Shown: positions 1-5,831, counted from the first letter of the stretch. The stretch is DNA of 9,167 nucleotides from Candidatus Nanopelagicaceae bacterium (GCA_947490625.1 CANLHC010000024.1:1-9167), one strand, 5' to 3'. The notes: a model not told the origin generated them from the letters alone. Translations and numbers: made by a program.

Positions 1-7
1 TTAGCTT

Positions 8-757
8 TTACTTCGAGACAGCAAATGTGACAGAGACAGTTGATGTCACTGTCTTTTCAATTGTTGATGTGTCATAAGCGCCACCGTCTGAGACCATTGT
101 CGAATCAGGTGTGGTCACCTGGAAGACGCCGCTTTTAACGCTCTGTACTGCGCCGACGCTTCCGCCTACTGCCTTTGTAATTGCAACAGCGCGAGTCTTA
201 GCATCAAGCATCGCCTCTTCTAGTAATTGTGGGCGAAGATCTGGAAGAGTAGAGATGTAGTACTGAGGTCCGTAGTTATTTACATTGACACCCGTTTGCA
301 GAAGTGAACCAATTCCTTGCGAAAGTTTGTAGACAAGTTGCACATCACTTGTGCGCACAGTGATATCACGTGATGCTCTATAGGAAAGAATGCGACCGGT
401 GTTATTTCCGTTCTGCCACTCTTCATTGGCATAGGTTGAAACTGAACCTAAGATCATTGCATCCTTTGAGATGCCGCCCTTTGTGAGGTATTCGGTCACT
501 GCTTCAACATCAGAGCCAACCTTTTTCACGGCATCGGCCACGAGTGCACTAGAGAGAGCCACGTTGAGTGTCCAGACCACATTATCTGCTGTAGCAGTTG
601 TCTTGGCAGATCCGGTGACAGTAATTCCATTATCGGTGCGTGAAGCAAAACCTGCGCCGACTTTTACAAGTCCACCACCAACGGCTAGCGCCATAATTAG
701 CGATGCTGCGATAACGGTAATTGAACGGGACTTTTCACCAGAATTAAATGTGCTCAT
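8..757 (-). CDS. SIMPL/DUF541 domain protein, membrane anchored
   Basis: The 249-residue product has a short polar N-terminus, one hydrophobic segment at about residues 12-34 and then a long extracytoplasmic region. Seen in that region are the opening strand ITVTGSAKTTATADNV (about 45-60), a central YRASRDITVR stretch, and a helix with regularly spaced alanines before a VGGSVGAV turn. This pattern fits the SIMPL (DUF541, YggE-like) family. The molecular function of the family is poorly defined, so no reaction is assigned. The N-terminal segment could be an uncleaved anchor or a signal peptide; I see no clear cleavage site. The gene lies 18 nt downstream of the DUF3145 gene on the same strand and may be cotranscribed. 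It has no Shine-Dalgarno sequence, but a TAGAAT hexamer ends 6 nt before the ATG, so it may also have its own leaderless transcript. The stop codon is 7 nt from the window edge and no terminator is visible. Confidence 0.8.
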   Translation of the reverse strand: MSTFNSGEKSRSITVIAASLIMALAVGGGLVKVGAGFASRTDNGITVTGSAKTTATADNVVWTLNVALSSALVADAVKKVGSDVEAVTEYLTKGGISKDAMILGSVSTYANEEWQNGNNTGRILSYRASRDITVRTSDVQLVYKLSQGIGSLLQTGVNVNNYGPQYYISTLPDLRPQLLEEAMLDAKTRAVAITKAVGGSVGAVQSVKSGVFQVTTPDSTMVSDGGAYDTSTIEKTVTSTVSVTFAVSK

Positions 758-763
758 GTACTT

Positions 764-769
764 ATTCTA
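764..769 (-). promoter_or_regulatory. Candidate -10 element for a leaderless SIMPL transcript
   Basis: On the minus strand TAGAAT (one mismatch to TATAAT) is followed by a 6-nt spacer, AAGTAC, and then the ATG at 757. No -35 match is convincing at 16-18 nt. The site lies in the 18-nt gap after the DUF3145 stop. Inferred from spacing only. Confidence 0.4.
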
Positions 770-775
770 TTACTT

Positions 776-1297
776 TTATATCGCCCGAAGTGCAATCGCC
801 TCTTCAAACTCGACACCTCGGAAAGGTTCGAGTGCTAGCTCCCAGGCCGTTCCCAGAAGTCGCTCAATTTCCTCACGCAAAGACTCTTCATCAAAACTTT
901 TTTTCAACCCTTGTGTCAAAAGATCTTCTGAAATCGAGATGGAGCCCAGTTCGTCAATCCTGCTGCGATGTAATCCCAGTTCGGGGACAAATCGAAAGAA
1001 CTCTCCACCTGTGTCGCTCTCTTCGCGCACTTCAAAACGTAGGTAGTGCCACGCCTTCAGTGCTGTTGTAATTTTTGCCGCTGTCCCTTTTCGATCACGA
1101 AACTCAACAGTTGCACGAAAGGTTCCCGCTGCCTTTGGTTGACTCTTCCACTCAAGTACGAGCCAATTTCCAAGGATGGTTTGAAGACCCCACTCGATGT
1201 GTGGGCGAAGCGCGGCAGGTGCGCTATGAATTACAAGAAAGCCGGTGGCATGCGACGTGGATGCAGCCGAACGACTGGAAGAAGCGATCGCTTCCAT
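776..1297 (-). CDS. DUF3145 family protein
   Basis: A 173-residue soluble protein with no signal peptide or membrane segment. Residues 19-36 (GFLVIHSAPAALRPHIEW), the following LEWKSQP, the AGTFRATVEF strand, the LKAWHYLRFEV segment (80-90) and the C-terminal LLGTAWELALEPFRG (147-161) match my memory of DUF3145, a family almost confined to Actinobacteria. Its biochemical role is unknown and none is offered here. The start at 1297 is supported by AGGAG seven nt upstream. It leaves about 18 residues rich in serine and alanine ahead of the conserved domain, which I recall family members mostly lacking. The gene is divergent from the cold-shock gene across a 292-nt gap and is followed 18 nt later by the SIMPL gene on the same strand. 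Confidence 0.85.
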   Translation of the reverse strand: MEAIASSSRSAASTSHATGFLVIHSAPAALRPHIEWGLQTILGNWLVLEWKSQPKAAGTFRATVEFRDRKGTAAKITTALKAWHYLRFEVREESDTGGEFFRFVPELGLHRSRIDELGSISISEDLLTQGLKKSFDEESLREEIERLLGTAWELALEPFRGVEFEEAIALRAI

Positions 1298-1432
1298 AAC
1301 AAACTCCTAGCAAGGTGCGCGATGTGGGTGGATTTGCGCGACCTTCCCCGATCCGCAACGCCTACTTCGCCGTATTCCCTGAGCTAGTAGATATATGGTG
1401 GCATGAGCGTGGAAAAAGGTAAAGGTGAGGTA

Positions 1433-1460
1433 TTGGTGTAGGCAAAAATAGGGTTAGACT
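1433..1460 (+). promoter_or_regulatory. Candidate promoter for the cold-shock gene
   Basis: TTGGTG (1433-1438) and TAGACT (1455-1460) are separated by 16 nt, a plausible -35/-10 pair. A start near 1467 would give a 5' leader of roughly 120 nt before the ATG at 1590. Long leaders are common in cold-shock mRNAs. The remainder of the 1298-1589 gap shows no gene, repeat or RNA structure I can support. Confidence 0.35.
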
Positions 1461-1589
1461 TGGGCTTAGTCGGACGCTTAATCAGGACCCGTTTCATGGC
1501 AGTAGTGCTTTGCTCGGTATCGCTGGCGCAAGAGGAAGACCGTGTTTGAGGATTTCTCACACACCCACATATCGAAGGAATAGTAAAAC

Positions 1590-1793
1590 ATGGCAACAGG
1601 TACAGTTAAGTGGTTCAACTCTGAAAAGGGATTCGGTTTCATTGCAGTTGATGGTGGCGGACAAGATGTATTCGTTCACTACTCAGCAATCCAAGGAAAC
1701 GGTTACAAGAGCCTTGAAGAGGGTCAGTCAGTTTCATTCGAGGTCGTACAGGGTCCAAAGGGTCCTCAGGCCGATGCAGTGAACGCTAACTAA
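1590..1793 (+). CDS. cspA: Cold-shock domain protein, CspA family
   Basis: A 67-residue protein that is a complete single cold-shock domain of usual length. Seen: the KWFNSEKGFGFI block (about residues 6-17) holding the RNP1 motif, the VFVHYSAI block holding RNP2, and a C-terminal VSFEVVQGPKGPQA strand and loop. Family members bind single-stranded RNA and DNA, melt RNA secondary structure and act as RNA chaperones in the cytoplasm; in Actinobacteria some copies are expressed constitutively. The Shine-Dalgarno GAAGGA lies about 10 nt before the ATG. The gene is monocistronic: a strong terminator follows 18 nt after the stop codon. The symbol denotes the family, as paralogues cannot be told apart from this window. 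Confidence 0.95.
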   Translation: MATGTVKWFNSEKGFGFIAVDGGGQDVFVHYSAIQGNGYKSLEEGQSVSFEVVQGPKGPQADAVNAN

Positions 1794-1811
1794 GCACACC
1801 GCTAGCTTTAC

Positions 1812-1844
1812 AAGAAAGCCCCGCACATTGTGCGGGGCTTTCTT
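1812..1844. terminator. Strong bidirectional intrinsic terminator
   Basis: A perfect 15-bp stem (1812-1826 with 1830-1844) has a GC-rich core, GCCCCGCAC, closed by a 3-nt loop, ATT. The base of the stem is A-rich on the left arm and T-rich on the right arm, and pyrimidine-rich sequence follows (TTTCTTCTTTCC). It sits between the converging cspA and M23 peptidase genes and can serve both directions. Confidence 0.92.
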
Positions 1845-1860
1845 CTTTCCTACTTCTTTT

Positions 1861-2454
1861 TTACTTCTTTGGCTCTGGTGGAATCTCACCCATCTTCAAC
1901 TTCGCAGCTTCAACTTCTTTTGCAGGTGATTTATCTTTACCCAATTTCCAAGCATCTAAATACTTCCACGGATGAACAACCCCGCGACGAACCCACCAAG
2001 TATCTGGTGGTGTTGGCCACGAAATTCCAAAGTGCAAATGGGGTGCGGTACCGCGCGCGCTACCGGTTGACCCAACAGAACCAAGACGCTGTCCAGCCTT
2101 AACGGCTAATCCAGGTTGAATGTCTTTATTAACACGAAGCAGATGCGATCCGTAATATCGCACTCCATCAACACCAATGAGTGAGACGGATAGCCCTCCG
2201 CGCGTGATACCGGCATTTACTTTTCCAGACCAGGTATCTTCACGATTGACTTCATCGATCACACCATCAATTGGTGCGACAAACGCGCAACCTGCCTTTG
2301 AGAGAATATCCGTCGCAGCATAATCATGATGCGCGCGTGCATAATCAACTTCACACCCTCTTACCGGAAATCTATAGACAGGTGCTGCCTGAGCGCCTAT
2401 AGGGGCAAGACAGGTAAGAAAGAGTGCAAGGGAAATAGCAACGCGAATTTTCAT
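1861..2454 (-). CDS. Secreted M23-family metallopeptidase
   Basis: A 197-residue protein. Residues 1-24 form a signal peptide (MKIR, then a hydrophobic core, then AQA) with likely cleavage near residue 23. The M23 (LytM/lysostaphin-like) core follows: a first metal-site motif HHDYAATDI (H43, D49), the APIDGVI strand, GSH (H104) and the hallmark HLHF (H139, H141). All expected zinc ligands and the general-base histidine appear present. Family members cut peptide cross-links in peptidoglycan, and this one should act outside the membrane. C34 and C56 could form a disulfide. The tail after about residue 150 is lysine-rich. The ATG lies 4 nt after the blh stop. The only Shine-Dalgarno-like GAGG ends one nt before the ATG, too close to work normally, so translation is either coupled to blh or leaderless from TAACCT at 2466-2461. 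Enzyme class is confident; substrate is inferred. Confidence 0.88.
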   Translation of the reverse strand: MKIRVAISLALFLTCLAPIGAQAAPVYRFPVRGCEVDYARAHHDYAATDILSKAGCAFVAPIDGVIDEVNREDTWSGKVNAGITRGGLSVSLIGVDGVRYYGSHLLRVNKDIQPGLAVKAGQRLGSVGSTGSARGTAPHLHFGISWPTPPDTWWVRRGVVHPWKYLDAWKLGKDKSPAKEVEAAKLKMGEIPPEPKK

Positions 2455-2458
2455 ACCT

Positions 2459-3406
2459 CTAGGTTAATGCGCGACGGTCGAGTTTTGCCGTAACTGCCAT
2501 ATGAGGGACAGTGAGCGCCCACACAACGACAAGGGCCATCCAGAAGAAATCATCGCTAAATTCTTGACCACGAATCGCGAGAATACCTGCAACAAAAAAA
2601 GTTCCTACTAAAGCAGGAATACCCGGCAATACAGCTTTGAGAAATGCTGATCGAGTGTTTCCTGTTGCAAATGCGTGCTGTGACGTTTCCAGCGAAAGTG
2701 TCAGACGAGCGGTATGTCTCATCGCATGCCAACACCCGAAATAGAGCGCAAAGGCAATGAGAGGAGGAGTAAGCAGAGCTAAGGCAAGCAATAATCCAAT
2801 ATCGACTGCTTCACGAATTCGCTTCCTGACAATTAGCCATGCAATCGAGAGACAGGCGATGGTGATAACTACCGTGAGAATTTCTTGGTCATACCCTTGG
2901 TGCCAATCAATGAGTGAGGGATTTACCTGGGCCAGCGCATCTGTACTGGCGCTATTTACCAAAGGAATAAGTACTGGAATCGAACCAGCGCTGATGGCAT
3001 AGATAGCACGCGGAAGTCTTACTGAAACTGGCCGCCTGCGATCGAGTTCGCTAATGAAGGCAGCATCTCCGATTCCAAAATGCACAGCGCTCATTACCAA
3101 TACAAAGATAAACCCGACAATGTTAAATTCTAATATTGCGATGACAGCAACAATCGCGATTACAACGTAGAGAGCGATAAAGCCAGTCATTACAAGTGGG
3201 CGTGACTTGGGCAAGGTCACAAGGTGATCGAGCGCTCCATGTGGAATACCTATTGCTAGAGCAGCGATTGCAATGACAACCTGCCATTGCATAGAACTTT
3301 CTCCCAATAATTGCGAGAAGATCAATGAAAGGATTATTCCAGCGAGGATTGCGACACTTGAAAAACTCCTGATGCCTTCGAAGAGTTTGACCTCAGCAGA
3401 TTTCAT
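2459..3406 (-). CDS. blh: Beta-carotene 15,15'-dioxygenase, Brp/Blh family
   Basis: A 315-residue polytopic membrane protein with about eight or more hydrophobic segments. Blh enzymes cleave beta-carotene at the central double bond with oxygen and ferrous iron to give two retinals, the rhodopsin chromophore. Family histidine motifs are present in order: GIPHGALDH (H56, H61), VHFG (H109) and CWHAMRH (H227, H231, an HxxxH pair), plus a late PHMAVT (H302). H56, H109, H227 and H231 are the likely iron ligands by motif and spacing. I chose the ATG at 3406, which has AGGGGG six nt upstream; an in-frame ATG at 3421 with AGGG five nt upstream would add five residues. The frame stays open up to 3601, but that part lies opposite crtYc and has no family features. 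It is divergent from crtYc and followed 4 nt later by the M23 gene. Its pairing with a beta-cyclase strongly supports a role in retinal supply. Confidence 0.9.
   Translation of the reverse strand: MKSAEVKLFEGIRSFSSVAILAGIILSLIFSQLLGESSMQWQVVIAIAALAIGIPHGALDHLVTLPKSRPLVMTGFIALYVVIAIVAVIAILEFNIVGFIFVLVMSAVHFGIGDAAFISELDRRRPVSVRLPRAIYAISAGSIPVLIPLVNSASTDALAQVNPSLIDWHQGYDQEILTVVITIACLSIAWLIVRKRIREAVDIGLLLALALLTPPLIAFALYFGCWHAMRHTARLTLSLETSQHAFATGNTRSAFLKAVLPGIPALVGTFFVAGILAIRGQEFSDDFFWMALVVVWALTVPHMAVTAKLDRRALT
2461..2466 (-). promoter_or_regulatory. Candidate -10 element for a leaderless M23 transcript
   Basis: Minus-strand TAACCT (TANNNT form) ends 6 nt before the M23 ATG at 2454. It overlaps the last codons of blh. 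No matching -35 is evident. It is weaker than the other three sites of this kind in the window, and cotranscription with blh would make it unnecessary. Confidence 0.25.
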
Positions 3407-3415
3407 GTCTAGCCC
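3387..3415 (+). promoter_or_regulatory. Possible crtYcd promoter inside blh
   Basis: TTGACC (3387-3392) is a good -35 match, and TAGCCC (3410-3415) lies 17 nt further on as a weak -10. The site overlaps the first codons of blh on the other strand. The two start codons are only 37 nt apart, so at least one promoter must lie within the opposite gene. Confidence 0.25.
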
Positions 3416-3443
3416 CCTCATACCAACCCTACCAAAGGGGTTT

Positions 3444-3803
3444 ATGAGAAGATTCAGCGTGGCTAAATTTGGATACATGGCGATGCTCGCCTTTACCGTC
3501 TTTGGTTCATTCTGGCTCGAAGTCGTCTTAAAGACTGGTGTACTGCGTCGCTGGAAGAGGGCATTGGTAAGCATCCTTCCCGTAACAATTGTTTTTGTCA
3601 TCTGGGATGCATATGCAATCTCTCAAGGTCACTGGTTTTTTAATCCAGAGAGAACGCTCGGAATCTACGGTCCATTCAGTATTCCACTTGAAGAATACCT
3701 ATTTTTCATTATCGTTCCAATGGCCGCAATTTTGACAATTGAAGGTGTAACCACCGTAAAACCTCATCTACGAGAAAAAGAATTTGGAAAGGATGAGAAA
3801 TGA
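3444..3803 (+). CDS. crtYc: Lycopene beta-cyclase subunit CrtYc
   Basis: A 119-residue membrane protein with about three hydrophobic segments (roughly 10-30, 42-60 and 84-100). The lycopene cyclase domain signature is visible: VIWDAYAISQGHWFF (52-66), then TLGIYGP and PLEEYLFFIIVP (81-92) with the acidic pair E83/E84. In Actinobacteria the cyclase is split into CrtYc and CrtYd, which together close both ends of lycopene to beta-ionone rings at the membrane. Epsilon-cyclase homologues (CrtYe/Yf) look similar, but the adjacent blh needs beta-carotene, so beta activity is inferred. I chose the ATG at 3444, with AAAGGGG just upstream. Earlier in-frame starts, such as 3405, would read through the opposite-strand blh start and lack a ribosome site. 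The stop overlaps the crtYd start as ATGA. Confidence 0.9.
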   Translation: MRRFSVAKFGYMAMLAFTVFGSFWLEVVLKTGVLRRWKRALVSILPVTIVFVIWDAYAISQGHWFFNPERTLGIYGPFSIPLEEYLFFIIVPMAAILTIEGVTTVKPHLREKEFGKDEK

Positions 3804-4150
3804 TCTATAGCGATCTCGCAATAGCAGCAGTTCTCATCGCAGTGATGGTCGACTTATTTGTCTTTAAAAATTCACTGCTCACGCGCGTTGCCTTTTGGAT
3901 CTCCTACTCAATCATTCTCCCCTTCCAATTAATCACAAATTGGTGGCTAACCCATTACCGTGCCGATGGAAAAGCAATCGTGATGTACGACGAAACTGGA
4001 ATTATCGGAACTCGCATCGCCGCCGCCCCACTTGAAGATCTCCTCTTTGGCTTTGCCCTCATCCTCTCCACCATGGGGCTCTGGGAATTCTGGGGCAGGC
4101 GAGGATTTCAGCGGGAGAAAATCACAAAAGGAAAAGTTGTAAAGGATTAA
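3800..4150 (+). CDS. crtYd: Lycopene beta-cyclase subunit CrtYd
   Basis: A 116-residue membrane protein with hydrophobic segments at about 5-21, 28-50 and 80-97 and a basic C-terminal tail. The PLEDLLFGF motif (77-85) parallels PLEEYLFF in the partner subunit, and the preceding WWLTHYRADGKAIVMY region is typical of the second half-cyclase. It should pair with CrtYc to convert lycopene to beta-carotene. The start overlaps the crtYc stop (ATGA, 3800-3803), with an AAGGA ribosome site inside the end of crtYc. Coupled translation would suit equal amounts of the two subunits. A tRNA gene begins 29 nt after the stop with no terminator between, so read-through into the tRNA is possible. Confidence 0.9.
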   Translation: MIYSDLAIAAVLIAVMVDLFVFKNSLLTRVAFWISYSIILPFQLITNWWLTHYRADGKAIVMYDETGIIGTRIAAAPLEDLLFGFALILSTMGLWEFWGRRGFQREKITKGKVVKD

Positions 4151-4179
4151 TTGCAGTAAAGTTCGGTCGTACCCCACAC

Positions 4180-4256
4180 GGGACGGTAGCTCAGTTGGTT
4201 AGAGCCCCGAACTCATAATTCGGTCGTCGTCGGTTCAAGTCCGACCCGTCCCACCA
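4180..4256 (+). tRNA. tRNA with CAU anticodon, probably elongator Met
   Basis: A full cloverleaf folds. The acceptor stem is GGGACGG with CCGTCCC; the D stem is GCTC/GAGC; the anticodon stem is CCGAA/TTCGG with loop CTCATAA (anticodon CAT at 4214-4216). A 5-nt variable loop, the T stem GTCGG/CCGAC with loop TTCAAGT, discriminator A and an encoded CCA (4254-4256) complete it. The paired G1-C72 end rules out a typical bacterial initiator, whose first pair is mismatched. A CAU anticodon can also belong to tRNA-Ile2, where the C is modified to lysidine and reads AUA. I favour elongator Met but cannot exclude Ile2. Confidence 0.95.
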
Positions 4257-4267
4257 GTTTCCAAAGT

Positions 4268-4289
4268 GAATCGCGCCGCTCACGCGTTC
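4268..4289 (+). terminator. Possible weak terminator after the tRNA
   Basis: GAA-CGCG (4268-4275, with T4271 bulged) can pair with CGCG-TTC (4283-4289) around a 7-nt loop. Pyrimidine-rich TCTCTCT follows, but no run of T. It lies 11 nt after the tRNA CCA and could end the crtYcd-tRNA transcript before the metY leader. Confidence 0.35.
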
Positions 4290-4300
4290 TCTCTGCATAC

Positions 4301-4313
4301 GCAAATCATTTGC
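4301..4313. other. Short near-perfect palindrome upstream of the riboswitch
   Basis: GCAAATCATTTGC is an inverted repeat of two 6-nt arms around one central base. As RNA it would be a 5-bp hairpin with a 3-nt loop followed by AACTTTT. It could be an operator for the metY promoter or part of tRNA termination; the sequence does not decide. I found no convincing promoter pair between here and 4350, though TTGCAA at 4310-4315 could be a -35. Confidence 0.2.
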
Positions 4314-4349
4314 AACTTTTCATTCGTTAATTGATGTGATTAAGTATCG

Positions 4350-4453
4350 CCTGTTCACGAGCCCTACGTATTAGCCCCGGCTTAGTAGGCGGCAACCCTC
4401 CAACGCGGTGGGGTGCTCCGGGTGACGAACTGGTCAGGAAACTGTTACGCGGG
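4350..4453 (+). ncRNA. SAM-IV riboswitch in the metY leader
   Basis: The aptamer core matches the SAM-IV class. P1 pairs 4350-4356 with 4427-4433 (one U-U mismatch). P2 pairs GCC(C)TAC at 4361-4367 with GTAGGC at 4385-4390. The P2 loop CCCGG (4376-4380) forms a pseudoknot with CCGGG (4418-4422). P3 pairs 4395-4402 with 4409-4414, leaving a loop ACGCGG. Its CGCG (4404-4407) can pair with CGCG downstream (4448-4451) as the second pseudoknot. A GNRA-capped hairpin CAG-GAAA-CTG (4435-4444) lies between. The conserved GGCAACCCTCCAACGCGG and GGTGGGGTGCTCCGGGTGA stretches are near the remembered consensus. It should bind S-adenosylmethionine and reduce expression of metY, whose ATG lies 64 nt downstream. 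No T-tract terminator follows the aptamer, so control may be at translation, but I could not identify the switching helix. Confidence 0.93.
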
Positions 4454-4517
4454 AGTGATTACTTTGTAATTGTTCGCTTCGTTACAGATAAATGGCACCT
4501 ACTGCGATGGAGAAAAA

Positions 4518-5831
4518 ATGTCTAACAACTGGTCTTTCGAAACTCTGCAAATTCATGCAGGACAAACGCCTGATCCAACAACAGGTGCTCGCGCATTGCC
4601 GCTATATCAAACAACTGCGTATCAATTCCGCGATACAAAACATGCGGCTGATCTTTTCTCACTAGCCGAACTTGGAAATATTTACACCCGAATCATGAAT
4701 CCAACACAGGATGCTGTTGAACAACGTATTGCAGCCCTTGAAGGAGGCGTTGCGGCCCTTCTACTTGCTTCAGGTTCTGCTGCAACAACATTTGCGGTTC
4801 TCAACGTTGCAGAAGCAGGCGATCACATCGTATCTAGCCCAAGCCTTTATGGTGGAACGTATAACTTATTTCACTACACACTTCCAAAGTTTGGCGTAGA
4901 GGTTACATTTGTTGATGACGCAAGCGATCCAGAGTCATGGCGCAAAGCTGTCAAGCCAAATACAAAGGCCTTTTTTGGTGAAACAATTGCTAATCCTAAG
5001 AATGAAATTCTAGATATAAAGATGGTTGCAGATATTGCCCATGAGGTCGGCGTTCCGCTCATTGTTGATAACACTGTTGCAACGCCTTATTTGATTAAGC
5101 CAATTGACTTTGGTGCAGATGTTGTAATTCACTCCGCAACAAAATTCTTATCTGGACATGGTAACGCTGTGGTTGGCGCGATTGTTGATGCTGGAAAGTT
5201 TGACTATGCGCAATATCCTGAAAAGTTTAAAGGATTTAACCAGCCTGATCCTAGCTACAATGGAATTGTCTACGCGCAGGCTTTGGGAGTTGGATCAGCA
5301 TTTGGTGCGAACCTTTCTTATATCTTTAAGATTCGTCTACAACTTCTCCGTGATGTAGGAGCCGCTGTTGCACCATTTAATGCATGGCTCTTAGCTCAAG
5401 GTCTTGAGACGCTTTCACTACGCATGGAGCGCCACGTTGAAAATGCAAAGGCAATTGCACACTGGCTTGAGTCTCACCCAAGTGTTGACAAAGTTAATTA
5501 CGCGGCACTGAGCTCATCTCCTTGGAACGCGCTGGCAAAACAATATGCACCTAAGGGCCCTGGGGCAGTTCTCTCCTTTGAACTCAAAGGCGGAATTGAA
5601 GCTGGCAAGAAATTTATCGAGTCGTTGGAGCTCTTTAGTCATGTGGCTAATATTGGAGACGTCCGTTCGCTTGTAATTCATCCGGCATCAACAACACACT
5701 CTCAACTCAGTGGGGCTGAACAGCTAGAGGCAGGCGTGACTCCAGGTTTGGTTCGCTTGAGCCTTGGCTTGGAAAACATCGAAGATCTCAAAGCTGATCT
5801 TGAGATTGGTTTTGCTGGAGCTAAGAGTTAG
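4518..5831 (+). CDS. metY: O-acetylhomoserine sulfhydrylase, PLP dependent
   Basis: A 437-residue cytoplasmic enzyme of the Cys/Met-metabolism PLP family, of usual MetY length. MetY joins O-acetylhomoserine and sulfide to make homocysteine and acetate in direct sulfhydrylation. Seen: the N-terminal SFETLQIHAGQTPDP; YTR at 57-59 (phosphate binding from the neighbouring subunit); the ALEGG-SGSAAT segment (74-90), whose glycine/serine loop binds PLP phosphate; DNT at 184-186 (D184 near the pyridine nitrogen); and HSATKFLSGHG (205-215) with K209 as the lysine that holds PLP. RLSLGLENIEDL near the end carries the arginine for the substrate carboxylate. The ATG at 4518 has GGAG with a 5-nt spacer; an in-frame TTG at 4470 has no ribosome site. 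The SAM-IV riboswitch upstream confirms a methionine-pathway role. No metX is adjacent, although the pair often sits together. The TAG stop overlaps the opposing gene's stop. Confidence 0.95.
   Translation: MSNNWSFETLQIHAGQTPDPTTGARALPLYQTTAYQFRDTKHAADLFSLAELGNIYTRIMNPTQDAVEQRIAALEGGVAALLLASGSAATTFAVLNVAEAGDHIVSSPSLYGGTYNLFHYTLPKFGVEVTFVDDASDPESWRKAVKPNTKAFFGETIANPKNEILDIKMVADIAHEVGVPLIVDNTVATPYLIKPIDFGADVVIHSATKFLSGHGNAVVGAIVDAGKFDYAQYPEKFKGFNQPDPSYNGIVYAQALGVGSAFGANLSYIFKIRLQLLRDVGAAVAPFNAWLLAQGLETLSLRMERHVENAKAIAHWLESHPSVDKVNYAALSSSPWNALAKQYAPKGPGAVLSFELKGGIEAGKKFIESLELFSHVANIGDVRSLVIHPASTTHSQLSGAEQLEAGVTPGLVRLSLGLENIEDLKADLEIGFAGAKS

Noticed and set aside
42..49. H-x5-D in the M23 peptidase as a broken zinc site (coordinates are residues of that protein)
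   Set aside because: The HHDY-x-ATDI form occurs, as far as I recall, in other actinobacterial M23 proteins, so it is a normal variant of H-x3-D.
471..1387. Several plus-strand open frames opposite the SIMPL and DUF3145 genes
   Set aside because: They are low in recognisable domains and are shadows of the two minus-strand genes, which have family matches.
1845..1925. Repeated TACTTCTTT-like motifs as a tandem repeat
   Set aside because: They are the lysine- and glutamate-rich codons at the end of the M23 gene read on the other strand, plus the terminator's pyrimidine tail.
3273..3443. Upstream extension of crtYc to starts before 3444
   Set aside because: The extra residues are the antisense of blh, show no cyclase features and have no ribosome site; 3444 has AAAGGGG just upstream.
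3407..3601. N-terminal extension of blh to an ATG at 3601
   Set aside because: The added 65 residues are not hydrophobic in the family pattern and lie opposite crtYc codons. Starts at 3406 and 3421 both have ribosome sites.
4180..4350. tRNA 3' end as an integration site for a mobile element
   Set aside because: No integrase, no repeat of the tRNA 3' end and no change in gene character follow; the next gene is housekeeping metY.
4470..4517. TTG start giving metY 16 extra residues
   Set aside because: The ATG at 4518 has a well-spaced GGAG and gives the normal family N-terminus; the TTG has no ribosome site.
4470..4900. Possible split or frameshifted metY, from a second open frame overlapping it
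   Set aside because: The metY frame is continuous over 437 codons with all motifs intact; the overlapping frame has no domain.
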